A DNA stretch of 5,787 bases from an uncultured beta proteobacterium (GCA_903927495.1 CAIYNH010000721.1:1-5787), one strand, 5' to 3'; shown: positions 1 to 5,062, counted from the first letter of the stretch. A program made the numbers and translations. The notes: generated by a model not told the origin, from the sequence alone.

Positions 1-453
1 CACAGCCATGGCGCGCTTGACGCCTTTGACGATGGTTGAGACCGGAGAGCCATAGTTTTCAAACTGCTCGGCAAAATAGGCAACCAGGATGCCTTTGCGC
101 TTGAGCTTGTATTCGTAAAAAGCTGCCTCGTCCGCATCTTGAAACCGGCCCCAGCGACTGACATCGTAGACCAGCACCAGGCTGAAATCAGCAACACCGC
201 TTTCAACATCGGCAATGAGCTTTTGTAGCGAGGCACGCCCGCCAAGCGAGAGGCCACTTTTACCTTCATCAGCATAAGTGCGCACGATCTCAATATTGCG
301 ATGGCGGGCATATTCCAAAATCTTGTCAGATTGGTTGTTGGTGGAATACTGCTGATGCTCAGTAGACATGCGCACATACTGAGCGGCGCGCAGGGCGTTG
401 GGTTGGAGTGATGGCAGTGAAGCTGATTGGAGATTGATTTGATCGGGTGACAT
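1..453 (-). CDS. Serine recombinase (resolvase/invertase family), N-terminal part, runs off the left edge
   Basis: The 151 visible codons encode the catalytic domain of a serine site-specific recombinase, an enzyme that cuts DNA through a serine-phosphate intermediate and exchanges strands. The motif YVRMSTEHQ (residues 26-34) carries the nucleophile Ser30 and Arg28. Further family marks are YADEGKSG (60-67) and the YDVSRWGR motif (96-103), the equivalent of the family's DRLSRxGR. The visible part ends in a segment (about 129-149) with a conserved look for large serine recombinases. The C-terminal DNA-binding part lies outside the window, so I cannot tell a large integrase or transposase from a resolvase. 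The ATG at 453 is chosen because it leaves a normal ~25-residue leader before the catalytic strand and the next ATG would remove Ser30; no good Shine-Dalgarno precedes it. It follows the HTH-RfaH gene in the same direction after a 186-bp gap. Family assignment is firm; the target is unknown. Confidence 0.9.
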   Translation of the reverse strand, partial: MSPDQINLQSASLPSLQPNALRAAQYVRMSTEHQQYSTNNQSDKILEYARHRNIEIVRTYADEGKSGLSLGGRASLQKLIADVESGVADFSLVLVYDVSRWGRFQDADEAAFYEYKLKRKGILVAYFAEQFENYGSPVSTIVKGVKRAMAV

Positions 454-510
454 GGTTGGCTGGACTTGTTGGCTGCGGGTTCGGAATTTGTCTTGCTGGA
501 TGCCATGTTG

Positions 511-539
511 GCTCTAGAGGCGACAAGCTATCAAGTCAA
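511..539 (-). promoter_or_regulatory. Weak candidate sigma70 promoter for the serine recombinase
   Basis: On the minus strand TTGACT (534-539) is followed after 17 bp by TAGAGC (511-516), a good -35 with a poor -10, about 50 bp before the recombinase start. The -10 overlaps the palindrome CTCTAGAG (512-519). The match is only suggestive; the recombinase may also be transcribed by read-through from the upstream gene. Confidence 0.25.
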
Positions 540-594
540 TTTTTGGGGAATGTGGAGATAAAGTTGCTGAGTGGGAACTGGTGGGGACACAGGC

Positions 595-630
595 AGATCG
601 GATGGGCCAGATTGGACGGATCACGATCTG
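595..630 (-). repeat. Imperfect inverted repeat just after the HTH-RfaH gene
   Basis: CAGATCG (595-601) and CGATCTG (624-630) are 7-bp inverted arms around a 22-bp centre, ten bases downstream of the stop codon of the HTH-RfaH gene. No T-run follows in the direction of transcription, so it is not a typical intrinsic terminator. It could be an RNA hairpin or a protein site. The rest of 454-639 contains no convincing gene. Confidence 0.3.
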
Positions 631-639
631 TTGCCGTGC

Positions 640-2073
640 CTAACCGGTTTTGCGCAGGCTGGCGGTGTCAATGGGCATCGACACCGGCTTGCTCAGGATG
701 TTGAGCAAAATCATCGAGCGGCTTTCGGCATCGGCGTTTTGGTAGATGGCCTCAAGCCCGGCAAACGGACCATCAGCGACGGTGACTTTGTCTCCCGTTT
801 TAAACAAGGGTTGCGTATGTGTTCCCTGTTCACGCGAGCGGATCAGGTCAATCAGTTGGCCGTCCACTTTGGCAGGCTGACCGCCAAACCTAACCAACTG
901 GTTCACGCCCAGGGTGGAGCGGATCGGAGACCAACTTTGGCCAGAGTCGCTGGCATCAAGCCGGATGAACAAATAGCGGGGAAACATGGGCTCGGCCACC
1001 AGTACGGTCTTGCGCTGGCGAATCTTTTGCAGCTTGAGCATCGGCATGTAGCACTCGAAACCTTGGCGCGACAGATTGGTCAGGGCCAACGCTTCCTGGC
1101 GCAGCTTGGTGTGGATCAGGTACCACGAAAGCGTGCTGGGTACCGAGGACTGCGTGCTGAAGGTTGGCGCGAGCAGTCGGTTCGACATTGGCTGGCGCGT
1201 GGCCAGTTCCGGTGGGGTTGCCTGCTCTGCAGTTGGTATGGGTGTCGCCAGCGGGGTGGATCGGATGACGCTGCAATCATTGACCAAGGGCACCGGCGTG
1301 CTGGCGTCCGTGATCAGTGGCGACAGCATCGCCTTGGCCATCGCCCGAATCATTGGCAAGGGCTGTCCGGCAGACAACACCTTGCCAAGCATGGCCATGG
1401 CCTCGCGCTGCTCAAACGCCTGAATGTCTTCAAGGCGGTAGCCCACCACAAACCCTTTCTGGAAGATCGGCAGACCATCATCCTGGCAACGCAGTTCGTG
1501 CAACGCGTTGGTTGTCAGCCCAAGCCGGTCAGCTGTTTGCTGGGTGGTAATGAGTTCCGGTGCTTTGGGGGCGTACGGGCTGGGAAGGGTCAGGCTTGCC
1601 CCCAATGTGCTGTTCGGACGGTGGGTCAAAGGTTGACTTGCATCGATTGGGCTTTGATGGGAAGAATTTTCTGGTGGAGCCAGTGGCTGCCAGCTCGAGT
1701 CCGCAGATGGCTCGATCGGTTCTGGTTGCCGGGATTTGATGCAAATTTCCAGCTGCGGCTGCGAAGACTTCGCGTCACCGTCAATTTCTTGCGGATTGGC
1801 AATGCGTTGGCGGATTTTTTGCAGAGGCAAATTGGCCGCGCGCACCAAAGCTTCCATTTCTGCCAATGGGCGGTCGCTGCCCAACAGCCAGGCGGACAAC
1901 GATTGGACGTTTTGCCGCTCGTAGTCTTGCACATCTGCCAAGCGGTAAAACACCCGTGGTCCTTGTCTGACAAACGGAATGCCAACCCCCTGGCTGCGCC
2001 AGATTTGTAACGTGATCGGCGCCAGTCCAAGCCGCTTTGCCAGTTGCGCTGTGGTCAGCAAGACCGTCTCCAT
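640..2073 (-). CDS. RfaH/NusG-like transcription antiterminator fused to two N-terminal helix-turn-helix modules
   Basis: This 477-residue protein combines parts not usually found together. Residues 1-55 form an excisionase/MerR-like (HTH_17-type) DNA-binding domain beginning METVLLTTAQLAKRLGL; residues 172-225 form a second one (ITTQQTADRLGL). Each is followed by a similar helical tail (LLGSDRPLAEMEAL at 63-76; LGKVLSAGQPLPMI at 229-242). A low-complexity Pro/Ser/Thr/Gln linker (about 250-314) leads to an NGN domain (315-412: WYLIHTK, FECYMPMLKLQKIR, EPMFPRYLFIRLD, LVRFGG) and a KOW domain (424-477: KTGDKVTVADGPFAG, SRSMILLNIL). The NGN-KOW part resembles RfaH, which binds elongating RNA polymerase and suppresses pausing and termination; ordinary RfaH and NusG are ~160-180 residues. 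GGAG (2081-2084) lies 7 bases before the ATG and supports this start. I infer a specialised antiterminator whose DNA target is read by the HTH domains. The domain calls are firm; the role is inference. The long frame on the opposite strand is a shadow. Confidence 0.85.
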   Translation of the reverse strand: METVLLTTAQLAKRLGLAPITLQIWRSQGVGIPFVRQGPRVFYRLADVQDYERQNVQSLSAWLLGSDRPLAEMEALVRAANLPLQKIRQRIANPQEIDGDAKSSQPQLEICIKSRQPEPIEPSADSSWQPLAPPENSSHQSPIDASQPLTHRPNSTLGASLTLPSPYAPKAPELITTQQTADRLGLTTNALHELRCQDDGLPIFQKGFVVGYRLEDIQAFEQREAMAMLGKVLSAGQPLPMIRAMAKAMLSPLITDASTPVPLVNDCSVIRSTPLATPIPTAEQATPPELATRQPMSNRLLAPTFSTQSSVPSTLSWYLIHTKLRQEALALTNLSRQGFECYMPMLKLQKIRQRKTVLVAEPMFPRYLFIRLDASDSGQSWSPIRSTLGVNQLVRFGGQPAKVDGQLIDLIRSREQGTHTQPLFKTGDKVTVADGPFAGLEAIYQNADAESRSMILLNILSKPVSMPIDTASLRKTG

Positions 2074-2198
2074 GTCAAATCTCCGGGTGTGGTGGAGCTG
2101 GCATGAACGCGCTGGGGCGGGGGGAAGTCAAGTGAGCAGAATGCTTCTAGGCTGACCACAGACATCAAGCTGATCTAGACCGAAGATCATTTGCACTT

Positions 2199-2216
2199 CT
2201 GTACAGTGGCTGTACA
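2199..2216. promoter_or_regulatory. Candidate operator: two CTGTACA direct repeats 11 bp apart
   Basis: CTGTACA occurs at 2199-2205 and again at 2210-2216, one helical turn apart, each containing the palindrome TGTACA. The pair lies just downstream of the candidate promoter of the HTH-RfaH gene (about +10 to +27), a position suited to a repressor. The binding protein is unknown; autoregulation by the HTH domains is one possibility. Confidence 0.4.
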
Positions 2217-2232
2217 TGACAGCCGCGTCAGA

Positions 2233-2260
2233 ATTGAATTTGTCCGCGTGATCCGGTCAA
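2233..2260 (-). promoter_or_regulatory. Candidate sigma70 promoter of the HTH-RfaH gene
   Basis: On the minus strand TTGACC (2255-2260) is followed after 16 bp by TTCAAT (2233-2238), matching the -35 and -10 consensus at 5 and 4 of 6 positions. Transcription would start near 2226, giving a leader of about 150 nt before the ATG at 2073. It lies between an upstream terminator and repeat motifs, which makes the position sensible. Confidence 0.4.
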
Positions 2261-2272
2261 CCGAATCGGTTG
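2258..2272. repeat. 15-bp palindrome CAACCGAATCGGTTG overlapping the candidate -35 box
   Basis: The arms CAACCGA (2258-2264) and TCGGTTG (2266-2272) are perfect inverted repeats around a single base. It overlaps the -35 hexamer of the candidate promoter, as a repressor or activator half-site pair would. It is too short and lacks a T-run, so a terminator is unlikely. Confidence 0.4.
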
Positions 2273-2284
2273 TCAGCAAGCTTT

Positions 2285-2316
2285 CAATTAAAAAACCCAG
2301 CGAATTAGGCTGGGTT
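2285..2316 (-). terminator. Intrinsic terminator, minus strand
   Basis: The stem AACCCAGC/GCTGGGTT (2294-2301 with 2309-2316) closes a 7-nt loop and is followed on the minus strand by six T's and AATT. It would stop transcription arriving from higher coordinates, where only the gpmI fragment and 2317-2483 lie. It therefore seems to be the terminator of a lost or unrecognised gene, and it insulates the HTH-RfaH promoter. In 2317-2483 I see no convincing gene; a 12-bp palindrome GGCTTTAAAGCC sits at 2356-2367. Confidence 0.75.
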
Positions 2317-2483
2317 GAACCCTTGCGGGCTCTGTTCAGGGAGGAGAAACGGAGGGGCTTTAAAGCCGAACGCAATGTATCACGTCTTCATGATCACTTT
2401 GAACGCATTTTCCATGGGTTTGGCGAGTCGTCCCTAAAACCATCAACTTCAGTGATTCACTCCAGATTTCATGGCCAAACCGC

Positions 2484-2747
2484 CTAGCTCGACGCACGTA
2501 CAGGCATATGCACGTTGCCATCAGAGAACAGGCCGATGAAGTGAACAACACCCCGCCCCGCCTTGGCCCCAGACACAATTTGCTTCCAGGCCTGGCCCTG
2601 CCAGATGGAGCCGTCGGCAATCGCATTGGCCACCAGCGCTGCGCCCTGACTGTAGACTTGGCCCGCGCCAATGGCGTTGTGGCCGACTTCTGAGTTGCCC
2701 ATGTCATCATCTGAGGGCATCCCAACTGCTGTGCCGTGCGCGCGCAG
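2484..2747 (-). pseudogene. gpmI: Internal fragment of 2,3-bisphosphoglycerate-independent phosphoglycerate mutase
   Basis: On the minus strand 2747 down to 2508 encodes about 80 residues typical of iPGM, the glycolytic enzyme that interconverts 3- and 2-phosphoglycerate. The landmarks are LRAHGTAVGMPSDDDMGNSEVGH, given here in two parts as LRAHGTAVG and MPSDDDMGNSEVGH, which contains the metal-bound catalytic serine of the family, then GAGQVYSQGA, and HFIGLFSDGNVH near the end. Family members are usually 500-550 residues, so the metal-binding C-terminus and the true N-terminus are both missing. After GNVH the frame continues with seven unrelated residues and stops at 2484-2486. Upstream the homology ends at the point where ssb sequence begins on the other strand. 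It cannot make an active enzyme. The type with LRAHGTAVG is the plant/trypanosome-like form. The assignment is by motif recognition and is strong. Confidence 0.85.
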
Positions 2748-2750
2748 GCT

Positions 2751-2837
2751 GATGTGAGGGCACCAGCGCCAGCAAAGCAGCAAGCGCCCGTTACAGGCTC
2801 TGGCTTCGATGACCTGGACTCGGACATACCGTTCTGA
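2751..2837 (+). pseudogene. ssb: C-terminal tail of single-stranded DNA-binding protein (ssb remnant)
   Basis: The plus-strand frame ending at the TGA at 2835-2837 reads ADVRAPAPAKQQAPV, then TGSGFDDLDSDIPF. This is a Pro/Ala/Gln-rich linker followed by the acidic SSB tip, the short peptide through which SSB recruits its partners (E. coli ends MDFDDDIPF). The OB-fold that binds ssDNA should precede it but is absent: upstream of about 2750 the sequence becomes the antisense gpmI fragment, and the frame meets a stop at 2712-2714. So only the last ~29 codons of ssb survive. It sits 76 bp before the exonuclease gene, and an ssb at the head of such a module is usual in phages and integrative elements. 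Identification rests on a short but very distinctive tail. Confidence 0.75.
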
Positions 2838-2852
2838 CCACCTGCAACCAAA

Positions 2853-2884
2853 GCGCAGCGCCGGCCTATTTGCTGGCGCTGCGC
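2853..2884 (+). repeat. GC-rich hairpin between the ssb tail and the exonuclease gene
   Basis: GCGCAGCGCC (2853-2862) and GGCGCTGCGC (2875-2884) form a perfect 10-bp stem, extendable by three further pairs (one G-T) to a 6-nt loop. No T-run follows, so it is not a standard terminator. It may separate ssb from the downstream genes by attenuation or mRNA processing. Confidence 0.55.
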
Positions 2885-2913
2885 ATCACGCAACAACCCA
2901 AAAGAGAAAACTC

Positions 2914-3633
2914 ATGACTCAAATCACACTCGACATCGAAACAGTTCCCTCCCAAATGCCGGGAGCTCGTGACCAAATCCGCGCCAGCATAAAACCACCT
3001 GGCACACTCAAAAAAGCCGAATCAATCGCCGCCTGGTGGATGAACGACAGCGAATCGGCCGTGGAGGAAGCCTTCCGCAAGCAAAGCCTTGACGGTGGCT
3101 TGCATGGCGAAATCATCAGCATCGCAGCGTTGTATGCCGACCGCCATTGGGTGAGCTGCCGCGCCGTGGGTGAGAGTGAATCCGAACTGCTGCACGCCTT
3201 TTTTAATGCGGTGGAAAACTGGCAACGTGAAGATGCCGCCGCCCTGCTGGGAACCCGCCACGATGACGCTGGCGCGTGGCCGCAAGACCCGCCGCATCCG
3301 GTGGCGCATAACGCGCCGTTTGACCTGGGCTTTCTGTGGAGACGCGCCCGTGTGTTGGGCGTGCCCGTGCCGACCTGGCTGCCTGGGCCGCTGTGTCGAG
3401 AGGGCCGGGACTTCACCGACACCATGACGCTCTGGGCTGGCCGATGTAACCGGGTGGGTTTGGCCGCATTGTGTCGCGCCTTGAGCGTGCCAACATCCAA
3501 GGGAGATCTTGACGGCTCACAAGTCCTTGATGCGTGGCTACGTGGCGAGACCGAGCGCATCGCCAAATACAACCTGGCCGATGTGGTGGCAACCCGTGAC
3601 GTGTGGCAACGCTTGCAAGGGGGTGCTGCATGA
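2914..3633 (+). CDS. DnaQ-like 3'-5' exonuclease, DEDDy type
   Basis: This 239-residue protein has the three exonuclease motifs of the RNase H-fold DEDD superfamily. Exo I is LDIET (Asp7, Glu9), Exo II is AHNAPFDLGF (Asn133, Asp137), and Exo III is YNLAD (Tyr219, Asp223), whose Tyr-X3-Asp form makes it a DEDDy enzyme. Together they place it with PolB-type proofreading domains and stand-alone predicted exonucleases. The expected activity is two-metal removal of 3' nucleotides from DNA. The ATG at 2914 is chosen because Exo I begins six residues later, as is normal; an open frame reaches further upstream but would run through the ssb tail and hairpin. The preceding AGAGAAAA is a weak ribosome site. 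It overlaps the next gene by ATGA and follows the ssb remnant, which suggests a replication or recombination module of a phage or integrative element. All catalytic residues are present. Confidence 0.85.
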   Translation: MTQITLDIETVPSQMPGARDQIRASIKPPGTLKKAESIAAWWMNDSESAVEEAFRKQSLDGGLHGEIISIAALYADRHWVSCRAVGESESELLHAFFNAVENWQREDAAALLGTRHDDAGAWPQDPPHPVAHNAPFDLGFLWRRARVLGVPVPTWLPGPLCREGRDFTDTMTLWAGRCNRVGLAALCRALSVPTSKGDLDGSQVLDAWLRGETERIAKYNLADVVATRDVWQRLQGGAA

Positions 3634-4130
3634 AAGCCCCAGCAACCCGCCCAAACGGGCACGCAGGCGCATCGTTTACCGCGTTGGAGCAAGCACTCGC
3701 ACCGACCAAAACAGCGCAGCAGCGAGGCAGGATGGCACGCACCAAAGGCCAGTCCGGTGAGCTTGAACTGACCAAAATCCTCCGGGAACTGACCGGGCAT
3801 GATGTACGCCGCCGGGTTCGCCAGCATCGTGGTGACGGCGACCTGGAGGGTTTGCCGTTTTGGAGCGTGGAGGTCAAGCGCCACGCCACGGTGTCGCCGG
3901 GCAAGCTGCGTGCCTGGTGGGGTCAAGCAGTCGACCAATCCCGATCTTCGCAAACATTGCCTGTGCTGTTTTTCCGTGGCGACCGGGCCGAATGGCTCTG
4001 TTGTTGGAATGCGGATCTTCATCGTAAACCAATGCCAAAACCGCTTTGCAGCGATTTTGAGTCGACGCTGACTGGCACGCCTGAGACCTGGTGGGCGTTG
4101 TGCCGGGGCATGACCAACAGACGGCCGTGA
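3630..4130 (+). CDS. Small PD-(D/E)XK nuclease, resembling Holliday-junction resolvase-like enzymes
   Basis: This 166-residue protein has a compact restriction-endonuclease-like core: an acidic helix GELELTKILREL (43-54), then RRRVRQHRGDGDLEG (60-74) providing Asp71, then VEVKRH (80-85) providing the Glu81-X-Lys83 pair, and a glutamine-bearing helix WWGQAVDQSR (96-105). That arrangement is seen in Hjc-like resolvases and phage or plasmid nucleases of the PD-(D/E)XK superfamily. It is expected to cut DNA, perhaps branched intermediates, with Mg2+. The start at 3630 overlaps the stop of the exonuclease gene (ATGA) and has AAGGGGG just before it, pointing to translational coupling. A later ATG at 3732 would begin just before the core (MARTKGQSGE) and is a possible alternative. 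The fold call is fairly secure; junction resolvase activity is inference from context and similarity. Confidence 0.7.
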   Translation: MKAPATRPNGHAGASFTALEQALAPTKTAQQRGRMARTKGQSGELELTKILRELTGHDVRRRVRQHRGDGDLEGLPFWSVEVKRHATVSPGKLRAWWGQAVDQSRSSQTLPVLFFRGDRAEWLCCWNADLHRKPMPKPLCSDFESTLTGTPETWWALCRGMTNRRP

Positions 4131-4177
4131 GATGTTGCAGCGCGAGTTGCATATGCGTTGCACAGACTGGCTAGCGG

Positions 4178-4207
4178 TTTGTTGCGGTTCGCATTACCCG
4201 CAACAAA
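4178..4207. repeat. Hairpin between the nuclease gene and the short ORF
   Basis: TTTGTTGCGG (4178-4187) and CCGCAACAAA (4198-4207) form a perfect 10-bp stem with a 10-nt loop. No T-run follows on either strand, so a classical terminator is unlikely. It lies just before the ribosome site and poly-G tract of the short ORF and could influence its translation, or bind a protein as DNA. Confidence 0.5.
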
Positions 4208-4225
4208 GAACCCCTAGGGAGTACC

Positions 4226-4444
4226 TTGAACGGGGGGGGGGTCATGACACCTGATGAACATCGGATATTCGATCGCCTCGCCTATCGTCTGAAAAACCAA
4301 GGGTTAAGGCTGATAGCAATCCGCAAGGGGAGCCAAGACCAAAAGAGATTCGGACGCTTCGCTGTGTTCTGCCCATATCGACAGGAAGCAATAGACTGGG
4401 GGGACGACCTGGCACTGTTGACGCATGATTGGTGTCGGGTTTGA
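4226..4444 (+). CDS. Short hypothetical protein behind a poly-G tract
   Basis: I do not recognise this protein. From the ATG at 4244 it has 66 residues beginning MTPDEHRIFDRLAYRLKNQG and ending DWCRV; from the TTG at 4226 it has 72. It has a charged amphipathic N-terminal helix (about 4-18 of the ATG form), then a basic strand-like part (RLIAIRKGS), an FGRFAVFCPY segment and an acidic end (DWGDDLALL); there is no membrane segment. A ten-G run (4232-4241) lies within the frame if TTG is used, or in the Shine-Dalgarno region if ATG is used. AGGGAG (4216-4221) precedes the TTG by only four bases. A strong terminator follows 15 bases after the stop, which argues for a real gene closing the exonuclease-nuclease operon. 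Small proteins of this size are common in phage-like modules. Confidence 0.55.
   Translation: MNGGGVMTPDEHRIFDRLAYRLKNQGLRLIAIRKGSQDQKRFGRFAVFCPYRQEAIDWGDDLALLTHDWCRV
4232..4241 (+). repeat. Homopolymer of ten G residues
   Basis: Ten consecutive G's end two bases before the ATG at 4244. Tracts of this length are prone to slipped-strand mispairing. Here a change in length would shift the frame from the TTG start or change the ribosome-site spacing of the ATG start. Confidence 0.9.
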
Positions 4445-4459
4445 CCACCCTCTGACCAG

Positions 4460-4483
4460 ACCCGGCAATGACCGGGTTTTTTT
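4460..4483 (+). terminator. Intrinsic terminator after the short ORF
   Basis: ACCCGG (4460-4465) pairs with CCGGGT (4472-4477) around a 6-nt loop, followed by a run of seven T's (4477-4483). It ends the plus-strand transcription unit that holds the exonuclease, the nuclease and the short ORF. Confidence 0.85.
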
Positions 4484-4543
4484 ATGCCTGCCTTTTTTGG
4501 TGACAGTTACGAAATCCTGAATGTGGCTGCTTTGCTGGTGCTG

Positions 4544-4589
4544 CTTACATCCTGGATTCAGAAAATCGTCTTACATCCACCCTTACATC
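4544..4589. repeat. Three CTTACATC direct repeats near the tRNA 3' end
   Basis: CTTACATCC occurs at 4544-4552 and 4570-4578, and CTTACATC at 4582-4589, with starts spaced 26 and 12 bp. They lie 58-103 bp beyond the 3' end of the tRNA-Phe gene. Short direct repeats at such a distance resemble arm-type binding sites of a tyrosine integrase that uses a tRNA 3' end as attachment site. No integrase gene is visible beside them, so this is an inference. I see no gene in 4484-4600. Confidence 0.45.
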
Positions 4590-4601
4590 GTAAACCAAAA
4601 G

Positions 4602-4634
4602 AAAAAGCCCGCTATGTTTTAAGTAGCGGGCTTT
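4602..4634 (-). terminator. Terminator of the tRNA-Phe transcript
   Basis: On the minus strand AAAGCCCGCTA (4624-4634) pairs perfectly with TAGCGGGCTTT (4604-4614) around a 9-nt loop, and the last T's continue to 4602. It lies 13 bases past the encoded CCA end of the tRNA. The plus-strand reading has only a weak T-run. Confidence 0.8.
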
Positions 4635-4646
4635 CGTTTACTAGCT

Positions 4647-4722
<76 letters not shown>

Positions 4723-4732
4723 TAGGGGCGAG

Positions 4733-4738
4733 AGTATA
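4733..4738 (-). promoter_or_regulatory. -10 box of the tRNA-Phe promoter
   Basis: TATACT on the minus strand ends 10 bases before the tRNA 5' end, so transcription would start near 4726. A -35 box is not clear; the 17-18 bp distance offers only GGAAAC or TGGAAA. The distance to a stable RNA and the good -10 make this the likely tRNA promoter. Confidence 0.55.
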
Positions 4739-4835
4739 GCAGCGATGATGCTGCAGTTTCCACCAGCAACAGCAGGTTTTTCCACCCTTTTGTACAAAGT
4801 GGGCTATCAGCGTCAAGGCGCTGAAGCTGCCGGCT

Positions 4836-4985
4836 TCATTTTCTTGACATTTTTTGACTTGGCTGGCTTTTGATCAGCGCCTGGCACAAGGGCTGCGCTT
4901 CGCGACATTTCTTCCAGTAAACATCCCTGCAGCGTTCGTCTACCGCTTGCACCGATTTACCTGTGGTCGGCGCTGGGGCTGCCAT
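4836..4985 (-). CDS. Possible small basic protein of unknown function
   Basis: A 49-residue frame begins MAAPAPTTGKSVQAVDERC and ends KSQPSQKMSRK. It has four cysteines (positions 19, 27, 34 and the lysine-rich area around them: CRDVYWKKCREAQPLC holds three) and a basic C-terminus. The codons (GCG, CAG, CTG, CGC) look like those of the neighbourhood's genes. There is no convincing ribosome site before the ATG at 4985; the frame can extend to a TTG at 5024. It lies upstream of the tRNA on the same strand. It may be the tail of a decayed gene. The rest of 4723-5046 shows only the tRNA promoter and a 10-bp palindrome TTTGTACAAA (4789-4798). Confidence 0.25.
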   Translation of the reverse strand: MAAPAPTTGKSVQAVDERCRDVYWKKCREAQPLCQALIKSQPSQKMSRK

Positions 4986-5062
4986 CGCACAAATGCCACG
5001 CACCAAAAAAAGCTGGTTGCCCAAAATGCCAGTCTGAAATTACGCTGTGGTTTTGGAGCAGT

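Noticed and set aside
1434..1441. GGCGGTAG, the core of the RfaH ops element, on the plus strand
   Set aside because: It lies inside and antisense to the HTH-RfaH coding sequence, lacks the following TG of the ops consensus, and is explained by the codons for the second HTH module.
571..2010. A 479-residue plus-strand frame opposite the HTH-RfaH gene
   Set aside because: It is the antisense shadow of a frame with clear domains; its own translation shows no recognisable family and is rich in residues typical of shadow frames in GC-rich DNA.
2191..2487. A 98-residue plus-strand frame through the regulatory region and terminator
   Set aside because: It begins with TTG without a ribosome site and runs through the palindrome and terminator; no recognisable family.
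2360..2896. A 178-residue minus-strand frame over the gpmI/ssb junction
   Set aside because: It is in a different frame from the gpmI homology and crosses the ssb tail; no family resemblance.
2919..4163. A 414-residue minus-strand frame across the exonuclease and nuclease genes
   Set aside because: It is Arg/Ser/Cys-rich without domains and opposes two plus-strand genes with intact catalytic motifs.
4790..4802. TTGTACAAAGTGG, identical to part of the Gateway attB2 site
   Set aside because: The match is limited to 13 bases, the rest of the site is absent, and there is no vector sequence around it. It is best explained by the palindrome TTTGTACAAA and chance.
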